DNA from: Guillardia theta CCMP2712
Taxonomy: Eukaryota > Cryptophyceae > Pyrenomonadales > Geminigeraceae
Direction of reading: 5' to 3'
DNA: 35,375 nucleotides
Assembly: GCF_000315625.1 (NCBI RefSeq)
Contig: NW_005434598.1
Location: 231,575 to 266,949, forward strand
The notes beneath the pieces were generated by a model, which was given only the letters and a program-made list of their open reading frames with translations, made no database searches and had not been told where the DNA came from. Below, one piece after another: positions 1 through 11,339 of the stretch. Both the position numbers and the translations under genes were made by a program. Within the stretch, counting starts at the first letter, position 1. The number at the start of each line of letters is the position of its first letter.

Positions 1-160
1 ACTTGCTGATCATCTTAGCAGTCATGCAACAGTGAGCTTGTCAGGAGGAGCACATCGGTGACTTTCTCCCTGAGACAACCTGTACATTGACTGTGTTGTT
101 GGAATCAAGCATCGGCCTCGTTGTGCCAGTATGACAGCGTGAAGATAGATGCGAGATGGA

Positions 161-204
<44 letters not shown>

Positions 205-217
205 AAGGACGAGGACA

Positions 218-258
<41 letters not shown>

Positions 259-451
259 AAGCACAAGGACGAGATGATTGGGAGCAGGAATGAAGAAGAG
301 TTGAGGAGAAGAGTTGAGATTAAGATTGAGAATCATTGCGACGACAACGCATAGATGAATTTCATTGTGATAGGGCACTTTCAGGCACTTTCAACCTACA
401 ATCACGTTTCCAAATCCATGTGGCTGGAATACGACATCATCTTTGTATCAG
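1..451. other. 5' window edge, no assigned exon; GAGGAC hexanucleotide tract
   Basis: No exon could be placed here in phase with the downstream membrane-protein gene, although this stretch should lie inside that gene because it is already in mid-frame at 452. A purine-rich imperfect (GAGGAC)n tract covers about 161-266. Read on the plus strand it would give a Glu-Asp run, and an open frame spans it, so coding use is not excluded. Other microsatellites of this locus fall in introns, which makes an intronic position more likely. Confidence 0.5.
161..266. repeat. (GAGGAC)n microsatellite
   Basis: Hexanucleotide GAGGAC repeated about 17 times with a few GACAAG variants. All purine on one strand apart from the C, so it is strongly strand-asymmetric. 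Confidence 0.9.
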
Positions 452-1178
452 GTTGTTCCTGTTGGAATAATTGCTCCATCTTTACGTTCTGGATGCTAAA
501 GAGACAAGCGAATCGTTGAGATCGTGCGAAGGTACAGTCTGATTTGATCCTTTCCTTGTTGATTGCTGCATGTTGCATTGTGGTATTTGATTTCATGATG
601 CGCAGATGCAACTGTACATAGCCAGCTCGTCTTAGATGGTGTTGTTGTGGCCAACACAACAGGAACGCAAGTGAAGCATGACTTGTGAACATTTACGATT
701 ATGATTGTTGCTCTTCAAGGTCGGAATTCTTGTTGAGGGTGTTGAACTCGGACGACATTGGATGAAGATTTTTGTTGATGAGATCGAGAATGTTAGAAAC
801 TCTCACTAGTGTCTTTCAATCTCACTCAGTGACCCGTCAGAATGTTGAGTTTTTCCTTCCGTGGCACATTCACTTTCGCATCGTCAGCCCACCGAGCAGA
901 GCCTTCTTATCCTTTGAGGTACCTTTGTTGATCGGTAGAGCTATACTGATTGCAGACATAAGGATAACGACAAGTATTTGAGTGTTTGTTTCTACATGAT
1001 TCATGGATATTTACAAGAGGACGAAGTTTTCAAGGAACTTGATGGTACAACTGGTGAGAGGGACAGCAATGCTTGTCCCAGATTTGCATAACTCGATCAA
1101 CAGTGGTTGTAAGCGTTGATGGAGAGAAACAAGTTGAGCTGGCTTCAGCTTCAACCTCTGCAATTCATGTAAGTTTTG

Positions 1179-1216
<38 letters not shown>

Positions 1217-2302
1217 GGAGGAGGAGGAGGAGGAGGAGGAGGAGGAGGAGGAGGAGGAGGAGCAATGATGATGATTTTGTGATGAGACGATGATAACGAT
1301 TATGGTGTAGCCGACATGTGTAGAGCTTCCGTCAGAGAAGTTGAGGAGTGCCGGAAGACATTCGGTCATCATGGACAACCGCACCTGCAACATCTATTTA
1401 CATCATTTGTTTTGCATGTCAGGTTGTTGTCGAGCTTGTAGATCAAAGAGGTAAATTGGCTTGTTGCCTTTGATAACCTCTATGTAATGCAATCTTTACT
1501 TTTGAAAACAAATCATGAGTGGGACACGATGATAAGGGCTTCTGTATTCCCGTGTTTCTGGTGTGATATGATATGATATGATGTGATAATATTTGATGCG
1601 ATGAGATGTATCGTGATTTGTTGGCCTGACTTTGCTACCGAGATCTTGAACTTTCCCTGACCTGATTGCTGTAGGTCAACCTCTTGGACCAATTTCTTAC
1701 ACACACCTCCTGGGCTCTCCTTGCAACGAGGACGTAGGTTGTAACTTGTCTCGAAGTCCTCCTGACGAGTTTCAGTGTGCAGATGGTTATCAATGGATGA
1801 TGACGATGATCGATCAAGTTTCTTCTCTCCGACCAAACTGGGATTCAGAGATAGAGTTGAAAGTAACCCTCCTCCTCCTCCTCATCATCATCCTTCTCCT
1901 TCTCTTCATACTCCTTTTTCTTCTCTTCGTACTTCTCCTCCTCCTCTTTCTCTTCATACACCTGCTCCTCCTCGTAATCCTCCATGCACTTCTCTATCTC
2001 CGGCTGCTTCTCCATCTCCTCTTTCATCTCCTCCTCGTTCTCTCGTTTCTTCTTTCTCTCAAATATTCCAGCTCTCCTCCTCCTTCAACTTATCCTTCGC
2101 CTGATCACCTCTTTCTCTGCTATTTCCTATTCTATTTCCTCTTCATCTCCTTCACACGAACCTCTTGTGCTGTTTCTTCTTGAATGTTCTCCTGCCCTCC
2201 TTATGCTTGCATCTCCAGGAATGGAAATCGATGTCAGGACATGGTGTTTACATTAATCCGAGCGTTTTCATCACAAGAAAATCTGAAAATGACAACGACG
2301 GT

Positions 2303-2391
<89 letters not shown>

Positions 2392-5300
2392 GAAACCAGT
2401 TTGGCATGTGATTTTCAGGTAAACAACAGACGCAATGTTCACGAGAACCGTGTTGATGATGGCATCCTTTATCACAATTATCATGTTAAACTTGATATGA
2501 GAGCATTGTCATATTTTCCAGAAATCACAAGAAGATATTCCCCCTGAGATTTGTGATTTGTACATGTCTCATCCATGAAGGAGACTGACATGAAGATTGG
2601 TCAACGTGGATATGAAGAGTTTGTCACATTCTCTCTAGGGAACATGAATTGACAACCCCTGGCCCTCTGGGATATCAGAAGAGACTCACGCCATCAATAC
2701 AGGCGAGTGAATTTTCCTCGTCCTTTTCCCTGCCTGCGCTCTTTCCTCCTTCACTATTCTTCTTCCTCCTCCTCTCCTCTGCATCTCCTCTACTCTCCCC
2801 TCTTCCTTTTCTTCCTCTCCTCTCCTCTCCTCTCCTCTCCTCTCCTTTCTACTCCCTCTCCTTTCTACTCTTCTCATCTCCTCTCCTCTCATCTCATCTC
2901 ATCTCCTCTCCTCTCCCGTCCCCTCCTCTCATCTCTTCTCATCTCCTCTCCTCTCCTCTCCTCTCCTCTCCTCTCCTCTCCTCTTCTCTCCTCTCCTCTC
3001 CTTTTGTCTTCTCATCGTTGCTCTGCTTTGCTCTTCACTGCACGTTTACTCATTCTTCTTGCTTCATCGAATGTTTTTCCAACAGTGGCACACAGAGCTG
3101 CTGTTTGACGATCAGACAAAACAACTCACACGAGATGTCAGTCGAGCACTAACAAGGCAATGAAACATCTTACTGACATCTCAAATGTCTTGACATCTGG
3201 TATCAGATTGAACATCTCTTACTCTTCTGTTCCATCACAAGAGGGCTCGCAAGGTCCGCAGGATGCCAGAGTCTTCTCGGTTGTGAACTTATATGACGTC
3301 TTCAATTACTTGCTCCCCTCCCCTCCTATCCCTTCCCTTCGCTTCTTCACTTCTCGTTTCATCTCCTTTCTATGTTTTGTTTTCTCCATTCCTCACCTGC
3401 ACCCTCCTCTCTCGGCTCCTTTCCTCTACAGTCCTCATCCTTCCTCTTGTTTTCATCTTCCTCTTTGCTCTCTTCTTTGCTGCTTTATGCTGTTCTTTCC
3501 TCCCTTTCAACTCGTCTTGATTACTTCTTCTCAGTTGTCCAACGGCAAACAGTTTCTTTGGTTTAACGCAAACTCAAGATGGTAACAATTCGTGGCATTG
3601 TTCCTTGCTTCCATTCCACTTGCATGCATTCCACTTGTTTTCCCCATTTCCTGATCTCATCCTTGTTTGCGTATGTTGCCAAAGGCATGATGTTTGTTCA
3701 GTTTGCTCTCCATCTCTTTTAACAAATCCTTTCAGTCTTAACTTCTTTCAGGTTGCCGTCTAGGGTCACTCAACAGCTGGTGGCGATTAGCCTGCAAGAA
3801 ATTTCAGAATCATCGAAAGAAGAAGGAGGATCGCAAACGTTTGAACGAGAATTGATGTTGTCAGATGTTGTTGAAGTCAAGCTCTCAAAGCAGGTAGTCC
3901 CTTGCATGGCCTTTGTTGTCGCAAACACAATGCTCTGTTGTTGTGTTCTTCCTGCTGCAAAGCAACCTTGAGAAATAATGTATAATCTTGCATCAGGTGT
4001 ACGAGAAAAACTTTGTAAGCTTCTCAAGTATCAAAGGCATGCAGTGACTGTTGCAGGTTGCTTTCGAGCACAATCAGAGCATCTACTTCGCTTACTCCAT
4101 GTATCTCCCTTCCTCTTGTCTCGTGTCTTTCTCAAATCTCTTTGCTAGAGAACCACACGAGATCTATCATCTCGATCCTGAAAGTGGAGCAGTTGCGCAT
4201 GTGAGAACAGATTGTGCCTTGTAGAAAGATGACATGTTTGTTAGGTTGCAACCAGCAGCAACCAGCTCTTACAGGAGTCCATCTCCAGAACAGATTTGTG
4301 GCTGCATGGAGGTCAATCTGAGCTTTTGCTCCTTTTTCATCCCTTCTGTGTCCTCGAACTATTTTCCTTCCCCTCTCTCTCTCTTTCTGTCTTTCTCTCT
4401 ATCTCCATTTCTTCTTTCTCTCTATCTCTCTCTCTCTCTTCCTCCCTCTTTATCTTGTTCTCTATCTCCTCTCTTCCTCTTTCTCCTCTCTCTTGCCCTC
4501 TGTTCAGCCTCCTAGCAATCTTGTCTGTCCCCCTGTATTCCTTCCTCCTTGTTCACTCATCCGCTTCCTGCCGTTGCATCTCCCTCGAACCTCTTCATCT
4601 ACTGACGGTGCATGGGCTAGGTTCGGCAGCGATCCAAGTGAAGAGAAGAGGAAATCTAGAATTTCTCTCCGTATGTCATGTCAAGCAACCAGACACTGAG
4701 ATGTAAATTGAACAATCTCACTTCTTGTCGTTTTTCCTTTTCTTCCCTTTGTCTCTCTGCGTGTGTTCTTCTTTCTTCACATGTGTTGTGGCAATCAGAC
4801 TCTGCTCGTATCTCTATCTTGCTAATTCTCCTCCCTCCTGCCTTCTCTTTCACGGTCCTCCTCCTCATATTCTATCTCCTTATTGTTCTTTCACTCTTTC
4901 CTATTTCTGATCAGCTTTCCATGTTCTTTCATCGTTCTCACTTTCAATCGTAGGTACTTTACCTTCGCGTATACTTTCTCTTCTGCTCCTCCTTTTCAAA
5001 TCTTATCATGGTAATAAGCTCCTCCTCCACCACCACCATCACAATCACCTCCTCCTCGTCCTCCTTCCTTCTTTCCACCTTTCCTTGCTTCCCAATACGC
5101 CTCAACCTCTTCCTTTCTCTTCACCCTTTCCCCGTTTGCACTGCTTTAATTGCTCCCACTTTCTTCCTGACGCCTTTCAAGGTCTCCTAAGCTTCCTCTG
5201 CTCGGACGCATTCAGATGGCGATGTCTCTTGCTGTCCTCGACGACGAGGTGTCTCCTGCTAGCTCGTCCCACACGCTCATCATCATTATTTCTCCTCTCT

Positions 5301-5801
5301 TTCCTCCTCCTTCTCCTCCTGGTTCTCCTCCTCCATCTCCCCTTTTTCTTCTGCATCAGCATTGTCACTTTCTCCTCCTCCTTCTCCATCACCGTCATCA
5401 TCATTCCACTCCTCCACCACCACCTCTCCCACCTCATCAGCCCATCGATCAGCTGACCTTCATCCTCATCTATTTGCATGCACTCGATGCATCTGCCACA
5501 GGAGCTGATGATTTCTTACGGACGTGAGTTGGTTGTAGATTGCAAAAGAGAAGCTGACAGAAACTGCAGGAGACGATAAGGAGATGAGAGTCGTGTCTTT
5601 CAATCTTCCTGATTTCCTTCATAACATGCAGGACATCTCAGGGCTTTTATCAACATCCTCATCACTGCCATCTTGATCTTTACTGTGCTTGTCGCTATAC
5701 ATATGAAATTGAAGATTCGGGGAAGGAAAATATGCGTAACCACCAGACTTTCTTTAGTCATTCTTATCTGTCTTGTTCCTTCCGAGACAATCCGGATGTG
5801 A
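452..5801 (+). CDS. Single-pass membrane protein, C-terminal part (5' end outside window), unidentified
   Basis: Joined exons: 452-485, 606-670, 720-791, 841-918, 1020-1053, 1104-1168, 1311-1364, 1423-1450, 1520-1560, 1675-1733, 1783-1862, 2238-2300, 2430-2449, 2522-2559, 2639-2706, 3086-3102, 3142-3282, 3535-3581, 3752-3893, 3997-4014, 4057-4100, 4149-4200, 4245-4311, 4621-4670, 4954-5010, 5216-5248, 5502-5523, 5632-5801. They keep one reading frame for 552 residues; exons from 3535 to 4670 are firmest, those at 1311, 2430-3102 and 4954-5248 least sure. The last exon gives a hydrophobic segment (INILITAILIFTVLVAIHM) followed by a basic stretch (KLKIRGRK), so a large extracytoplasmic part, one membrane span and a tail of about 30 residues. 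Two related pieces, GRHWMKIFVDE and GRHSVVVELVDQ, suggest repeated beta-sandwich domains. A nucleoporin gp210-like protein has this topology, but I see no decisive motif and do not assign it. Confidence 0.6.
1181..1263. repeat. Compound (TGA)n-(GGA)n microsatellite in an intron
   Basis: About 12 TGA units run directly into about 15 GGA units. The tract starts 12 bases after the splice donor at 1169 of the membrane-protein gene and lies wholly within that intron. Confidence 0.9.
1863..2237. repeat. Polypyrimidine-rich intron
   Basis: Intron of the membrane-protein gene filled with CTC/TCT triplets. The open frames across it are simple-sequence artefacts. The acceptor at GATGTCAG (2230-2237) restores the phase of the gene, giving the exon beginning HGVYINPSVF. 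Confidence 0.7.
2302..2391. repeat. (AGC)n / CAG trinucleotide repeat, about 30 copies
   Basis: Nearly pure AGC repeat of about 90 bases, beginning immediately after a splice donor (GACG|GTAGCAG) of the membrane-protein gene. It would read as poly-Ser, poly-Ala or poly-Gln on the plus strand, but the flanking exons join in phase only if it is removed as intron. Confidence 0.9.
2707..3085. repeat. TCCTC satellite-like polypyrimidine intron
   Basis: Tandem TCCTC pentamers with TCATC variants cover about 2750-3005 inside an intron of the membrane-protein gene. Long proline/serine/leucine open frames on either strand here are translations of the repeat. Confidence 0.8.
4370..4500. repeat. CT-rich dinucleotide tract in an intron
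   Basis: Imperfect (TC)n with short interruptions, within the 4312-4620 intron of the membrane-protein gene. Confidence 0.75.
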
Positions 5802-7665
5802 TTAAGCTTTCTTTGGCTTGTCATGTGGTTTGAACCTGTCAGCCACCTGAAGACAAGAAAAGTCAGCAGAACATGATACAGGGAGCTGAAAACCCACCAT
5901 CTCGATGATGATGCCTCCGAACACCATGAAGCACCCGGTCCACTGCATCTGGTTCAATCGGTTGTCTGTTACAAGAAAACTTCAGTATGTCAACACGTCA
6001 GCATCCTTGAGGTGTACCTGGGTTCCTGAAGACAGAGTAGACAGTCGAGAAGATTTTCCTGCTCTCTTGTCATCTTTGACGCTGCAACTGAGGTGAACGG
6101 AACCTTGTGGTGGTGACCGTGGAGAGGAGAAGAGGTCCAAACTCGGTGACGGTGAAGTAGATGAAACACTGGGAAACACGCACATCACAACTCCATCTCC
6201 CGATAGTTTGAGCAGGAGGTGTATAGTATACAGAAGAGTAAGGGAGTGAATACAGAAACTTTGACTATCACAATCATCAACAAAATCTTACCTGTCCCAC
6301 AGCCGAAGAGATGGAAAAAGCAGAGAGGGCATAGATAAACTCCTCGCTGCGCTTGCAGAAGTCGATTCCTTCCTGAAGCTGACCAGTCGCAACACAGAAA
6401 GCCAGCGCGACAACAGCTCCTGTTGTGACAACCGAGCGATTCAGAGGAAGTCACATACACAGTTCCGGCCGAACCAGCAAGGTTGGTGTACATCATTGAC
6501 TCGAACATCGAGGGCTTTGCCTACAAGAGCGTCAGCCATCATGTTAGAACAAGCAGGATGGCAACCTTGGGGTTGTTGTTAAGAGTCTGTGCGGTCTTCT
6601 TCACACGATCCTGTGGTTCACAACAGCTATCAGGAGGAGACGGGGGAAGGAAGCAAGTTCACCTGCAGTCCTCCAGTGACTCCGTCGAGAACAAGAGACA
6701 GAGCAATCAACGACAAGCCATAGGCCGAGTCAGACCCGCCGCCCTTGCCTGTACTTCAACGTCAGATGCGGCGACGAATGGCTGGCGAACAAAAACTCCA
6801 TGACCTGGCTTTGCGGGAGCTCCGAAGTTGAAGATGACAACACCAGCTGTGACGGTGATAACCTGAGGAGATGAAGTCAGTCACATTCACAGCCCCGGTG
6901 ATCATGACGCCATCGTCACCTGCAGGTATGTATCCCACCCGTACTTCTTCCCGCCGATGAGAATTCCCATCAAGAAGACAGGCACCATCTTGCAAGACTT
7001 CCCCAGCACCTGAGCGAGAACATGAGACACGTTGTGAGGAGGAATCGACGATCTAGCTCAACCTGAGTAGGATAGCTGACATATCGGAGGGCCTCATTCG
7101 ACGCCGCCATGGCCAACATTTGCGAGGCACCACTGACGGAGATTTCCTTGATGGGGATCTGATGCACAACAATGCTATCAGGGGAGAGAAGAAAGATATC
7201 AGCATGATCAGAGATGTATATCAACATGAGAACATGAATGCAGTTGCAAGGCATTGACGCTCACACGCACTTGTCACCTTAAGGTTCGATCCCCCAAAGA
7301 TCAGCAAGAAGAAGAGAGCAACAAGCGCATTGGCTCCTACAAGACTTTAGCGTCAGCGCTCATCATGCACAACAACTCAGTGCTCTTGACCTCTCTCTGC
7401 AACCATCATGAAGAACGTTGCCTTGAACTTCTGTCCTGCATACGACTTCTTGAAAAGATCCTCCTGTGTCCGAGAGCAATTCAGCCGATCATTGCAGGCT
7501 GAGGGAAACGGACCTGAAGGACTGCAAAATATCCGAATGATCCGAAGATACCAGCAATTGCCTGCAAACGTATTCAGTGGAAAATCGAAAATGGATAAGC
7601 CGTCGGCATACCAGTGCTACTTTCACCGATTGCATTGCTCCTTTCGATTCTGGTTTCCCAGACAT
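5802..7665 (-). CDS. SLC35B1-like nucleotide-sugar/ER transporter (UAA transporter family)
   Basis: Fifteen exons, in coding order 7665-7612, 7561-7514, 7463-7391, 7336-7278, 7158-7063, 7009-6920, 6862-6805, 6748-6663, 6610-6566, 6520-6475, 6419-6292, 6168-6104, 6058-6018, 5965-5898, 5846-5802, join in phase to 333 residues, close to human SLC35B1 (322). Family hallmarks are all present in order: SNEALRYVSYPTQVLGKSCK, then KKYGWDTYLQV, DGVTGGLQDRVKK, MMYTNLAG, TEFGPLLLSTVTTTRKIFS and MQWTGC. The protein is mostly hydrophobic helices, as expected for a ten-span drug/metabolite-transporter fold. It ends KPKKA, which fits a K(X)KXX ER-retrieval signal, so it should sit in the ER and exchange UDP-sugars or, as proposed for SLC35B1/AXER, ATP and ADP; the substrate cannot be told from sequence. 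The start MSGKPES is the first Met ahead of the first span; an upstream in-frame extension is possible. Confidence 0.9.
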
Positions 7666-10109
7666 CTGATAGACACGTTCAGCGACAGAGCCTTTGTCGG
7701 GATCCTCTGCAAAACAATCTTTCCTAACTTGCAGAAGCTCTAACAACAGAGTGAAGTGAATGGAGGGAGGGCATGCGAACAAGCCTGTGCTGGCATCGAC
7801 GAGGAGTGCTAGGGACGCAGCGGAAATTTTACGAGGAGGAGGCAGAGATGGACAAATGTCACGATTCATTGCATTCAGCTCGTGTTGAGCAACGCTGCGA
7901 GTTCAGCATGAGGATTGGGTGAGTGTAAGGAGGACAGGAAAGGTGCCATCAAGCCATCCTGGGGCGCTATAGCTGCATTGCGCTGCCTCTGACTTGGGGT
8001 TGGTTGAAAGTTCTCCGTGGGGGTACCTACTCTATTTGATTTCGACCGGATCCTTCTCAGAAAAAAAAGTTTTGGTAATTGTTCAGTATAATTCCAAATT
8101 ATTATCGGTAACTTGAAACTTAAAATTCATTTTGTCATCTCTTCGGTATTTTCTTGCTCTCCAACAAGGGGAGACGCAACAAATCGAACACTGATGGCAG
8201 ATCGAAAAAAAAATAAATGACTACCCCAGCATTAGCCTGAGTATGAAGAGGTAATGTCGGGGTGGGGTTACTGCTGTGTTTAAAAAATAGTAAGGTACAC
8301 GGTAAACGTCAGTACATAATATGTGGTACAAAGTCTGATAATAGATTAATAGTTTTGTATATGAATATTTGTGACACGTTGTAATTTGATTATCTCTGTA
8401 AGATTGATAATAGGTGGTACAAAAATAAATTTATGAAATATATATTAAATGAAATATAAACTTTAAAAATGCGGTTATTGCAATCATGTTGCTCATTCAG
8501 CCCGTTCGGGGTGAGATCTCCAACGATAAGGTCGAATATTTCATATTCTCTAAGTATTTCAATATATTATTATCACATACCTCTTCCCCTTGAGGTGACC
8601 CAGACCAAACCTACCTCCACCCATTCTTCCATAGATAATACCACCCCTTCTTTCATCAATTTCTTTTTTGTATCTCTTCCTTCTATCGATCCACAGCTTG
8701 CTACCGTGAAAGGGGCTGCGAGGCTCCAACACCCCTATCGGGAAATGGTTATGGGGAGGGGTAGATGGGAGGAATCGGGTCCTATAGTGCTGATGAAGGA
8801 TAGAAGGGTATGATGTATGCTATTAAAACATATTCTCTCAATTAGAAAATATTCCACCCTGACCGGCCTCTGGTAATGTCACAAGACTTGCCCTTAAAGC
8901 CCTCCCGCTGCAATCTAGCCACCCTTGGACCCTTTGTACCCCCCTTGTTATGAACATCTACAATGCACCCTATATTGTAGCTGAAAACGGAGGGGTATGA
9001 TACCCCTTCTTGACTCACCCTACCCCCTCTGTTGATACTTGACTTCAGGATTCGATCCCGAAGGGGGCCTGCATCTTTAAAAGTGTTTTTGGTGACGTAG
9101 CGACAGAAAGCAACGTTTCGATGTGCATAGTGGATAGGATGCATGATTGGACTCTGGTCATAGGAACGACCTAGGGGTGGTTGCACTTGGTTATCTCAAC
9201 AATGGGTTATAGATAAATTTGTACAAATATTGTCTAATCGATGAGTACAAATTTATGCTATATATACACAAATATGTACAAAAAGATAATAGTAGGTGTA
9301 TGATATGTAAAAGCAGAGGTACAAGAAAAATGGTACCATCCAATCTTTCCGTACTACTGTTGAAGGCTGGTACCGCGAGATTCGGGAGAGATCGTCACCT
9401 AGTTGACTAGCCTAGTAGTCAGTGTTTTTACGGTACTGGCAATAGTACTGTGAGTGTCACCGAGTCATCCGATGATGCGGCCGCTGAGCCTAGTAATCTG
9501 ATGATCGATGACTCATCCGAGACTCGAGTTATGATCCCGCCGTCACGGTACGGTATACTACCGTACTAGGTAACAGTGACGGTGCATTTCAGTTTCATGG
9601 CATTTTTTTGAATGGTCGGCGCACTTAAAATTTGTACCAGAAACTTCGATAATGGTTGAAAGAGTCTGTTTGAATCGGGGACCGTGTCGAGCAGTTTTAG
9701 GTTTGCAAGTAGAGATCGGCGCCGGAACCAAGCGGCCTTGAAGGGCACTGCGCACTACAAGTTAGTACGGTATTCGGCCGTGATGGTGAGAGCTTGAGAC
9801 CGTCACTTTGCAGCCGGCGGCCGCCGCTTACCCGGTTAGTGCGCCGCAGGGCCTCCGACTATCATCGAACTTCGGGGCGGGGCAACTTCCGAGCAAAATT
9901 GACTAACTTCGGATGCAGTTACTGTCAGGACGGTGACACGGTGCCACCACTTCCGAGACTCGAATCCGGGCCCTTTTAAAGGTGGACTCTCTGTCCTGAT
10001 TATGTCAGTAAGAACCGATGATTTGTTCATTAATGATGGACAGAATGATCAGTGCAGCGTAGCTCAGGCTTACGATTCAGGAACTTCGGAAACATCAAAT
10101 TTTATGTCA
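7666..10109. other. Intergenic DNA: AT-rich stretch, C-run island, GC-rich block
   Basis: No gene recognised. 8040-8480 is AT-rich. About 8580-9190 carries many C or G runs in TACCCC/ACCCCT contexts. 9410-9990 is GC-rich with short palindromic words (TACGGTAC, GCGGCCGC, CGGTACGGTA). The open frame at 8842-9186 on the minus strand and the plus-strand frames here have no protein character I recognise. This region is the 3' flank of IFT46 and the 5' flank of the SLC35B1-like gene. Confidence 0.6.
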
Positions 10110-11339
10110 TCAGAACTCAGTACCCGGAGCGAGTGCCTCCTGATTGCTTTGTTTGAATTCCTGAAGCATATCAAATCAGCGCACCAGAGCCATCGAGAGA
10201 AGGTTGTCAGAAATATGGGTCCTACCGAGTACAACGTGAATAACACATGAAGCGATTCTGTTATGTTGCTGTAGACAGGAATGTCGAGGATTGCACAAAC
10301 AATACGCGCATAAGCGACAGTGTCAACGTTCAGATCTGCCGTCATATCAGGAAGATGTTAATTTCCACAGCGACTGACCTGCAGAAGGCAGCAGGGCGCC
10401 AGCAAAAGCTTCTTCCACCTCAGGACTCCACATCTGCATCAGAGTCTCCACATCAGGCATCGGCTTGGTGTAGTGCACGTTGGGGGGAGGGTTGCTTCGG
10501 TGCAGCTCCGATATGCTCTGAATCCAATTCGTAATCTTCTGAGGATGCTGTGCTGCGTTCTCAATGTAGGGGACAGTAGTCGGCTGAAGAGAGGCTTGGG
10601 TAGAGATGGCTCTCAGCTGCAGGTCAAGGACCGTCGGATCTGTCTGTTGAGCTGCTGGTTCATCAAGCACGGTAAGGCCGAGCGTGTCCTTCTTGCCATC
10701 AGGACGAGGAATCTTGAGGAAAGGATCAATCTCTCCTATCGCTGGTATGTACTCAGGGATGAAGGGTTTCAGCTTGGTCTCCAGCTCGATCGTCTGCGGT
10801 TTGTACCTGCCGATGTACTGGAACAGCTCTCTAATCTCATCTGAGACTTGGAGGTTGGCATAGTCCATCGGGTTGTACCCTTGCATCTTGCCGTCCTGTT
10901 CCTGCTCGTCATCATCTTCAGACGTCGTATCTGAATGTTCCTCATCGTCGTCGTCCTCTCCTGAAGCAGATCCAACCTGCATCTGCTCTTGCCTCGGCTG
11001 AGGAGCAGGGGCTTGTCGCGGCTCCACCTTCCTAGCTTCCTGCGCTTTTTGCGGATTTTGCGGAGGGGCATCTTCCTCCACAGATTCTGAGCTGCTCACA
11101 TCAACAGCCTCGTCGAAGTGTTGGTTTTCAACAACCTGCGATTTCCTTTTGCTGGGACTCGAGTCATCCCTTGATTCAAACTCGTCTCCAAACACCAGAC
11201 TCTCTTCGCCTCCCTGCCCCTGTACAGGCTGCTCGTTGTCATCATCAGATGTCTGTGACTCCTCCTCGCCGTCAGGCACAGACTCGTCGTCAGAAACTTC
11301 CACCTCCTCATCATGCGGTGCATTGTCCACCTTCGACAT
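10110..11339 (-). CDS. IFT46: Intraflagellar transport protein 46 (IFT46)
   Basis: Three exons: 11339-10379, 10335-10226 and 10160-10110, phases 1 and 0, 373 residues. Residues 1-155 are acidic and low in complexity (Asp/Glu/Ser/Gln rich), as in other IFT46 proteins. The conserved domain follows: LKPFIPEYIPAIGEIDPFLK, IPRPDGK, LGLTVLDEPAAQQTDPTVLD and, across the first splice, VAYARIVCAILDIPVY then SLHVLFTLYSEFK, which is the family's C-terminal signature. IFT46 is a core IFT-B subunit needed for flagellar assembly and, in Chlamydomonas, for outer dynein arm transport. The first open frame reads on past the splice donor at 10378 into ten intron-coded residues; the conserved ending proves the splice. 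The length agrees with the algal protein (344) plus a longer acidic head. Confidence 0.95.

Noticed and set aside
121-354. Plus-strand frame rich in Glu-Asp
   Set aside because: It is the translation of the GAGGAC repeat. No splice-compatible join to the downstream gene was found, though coding use is not fully excluded.
2248-2484. Poly-Leu, poly-Ser and poly-Ala frames
   Set aside because: Translations of the CAG repeat; removing it as intron keeps the surrounding exons in phase.
5571-5672. Alternative last exon of the membrane-protein gene ending in SSSLPS
   Set aside because: It is in phase but lacks the transmembrane helix; skipping to the acceptor before 5632 gives a coherent membrane anchor. 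It may be an isoform.
9045-9075. Possible tRNA T-arm (GGATTCGATCC-like)
   Set aside because: The stem has a mismatch and no matching acceptor, D or anticodon arms could be found.
8842-9186. 114-residue minus-strand frame
   Set aside because: Lies in a C-run island, has no recognisable domain and no splice partners.
10769-11323. Minus-strand frames beside IFT46
   Set aside because: Out-of-frame readings of the acidic IFT46 N-terminus.
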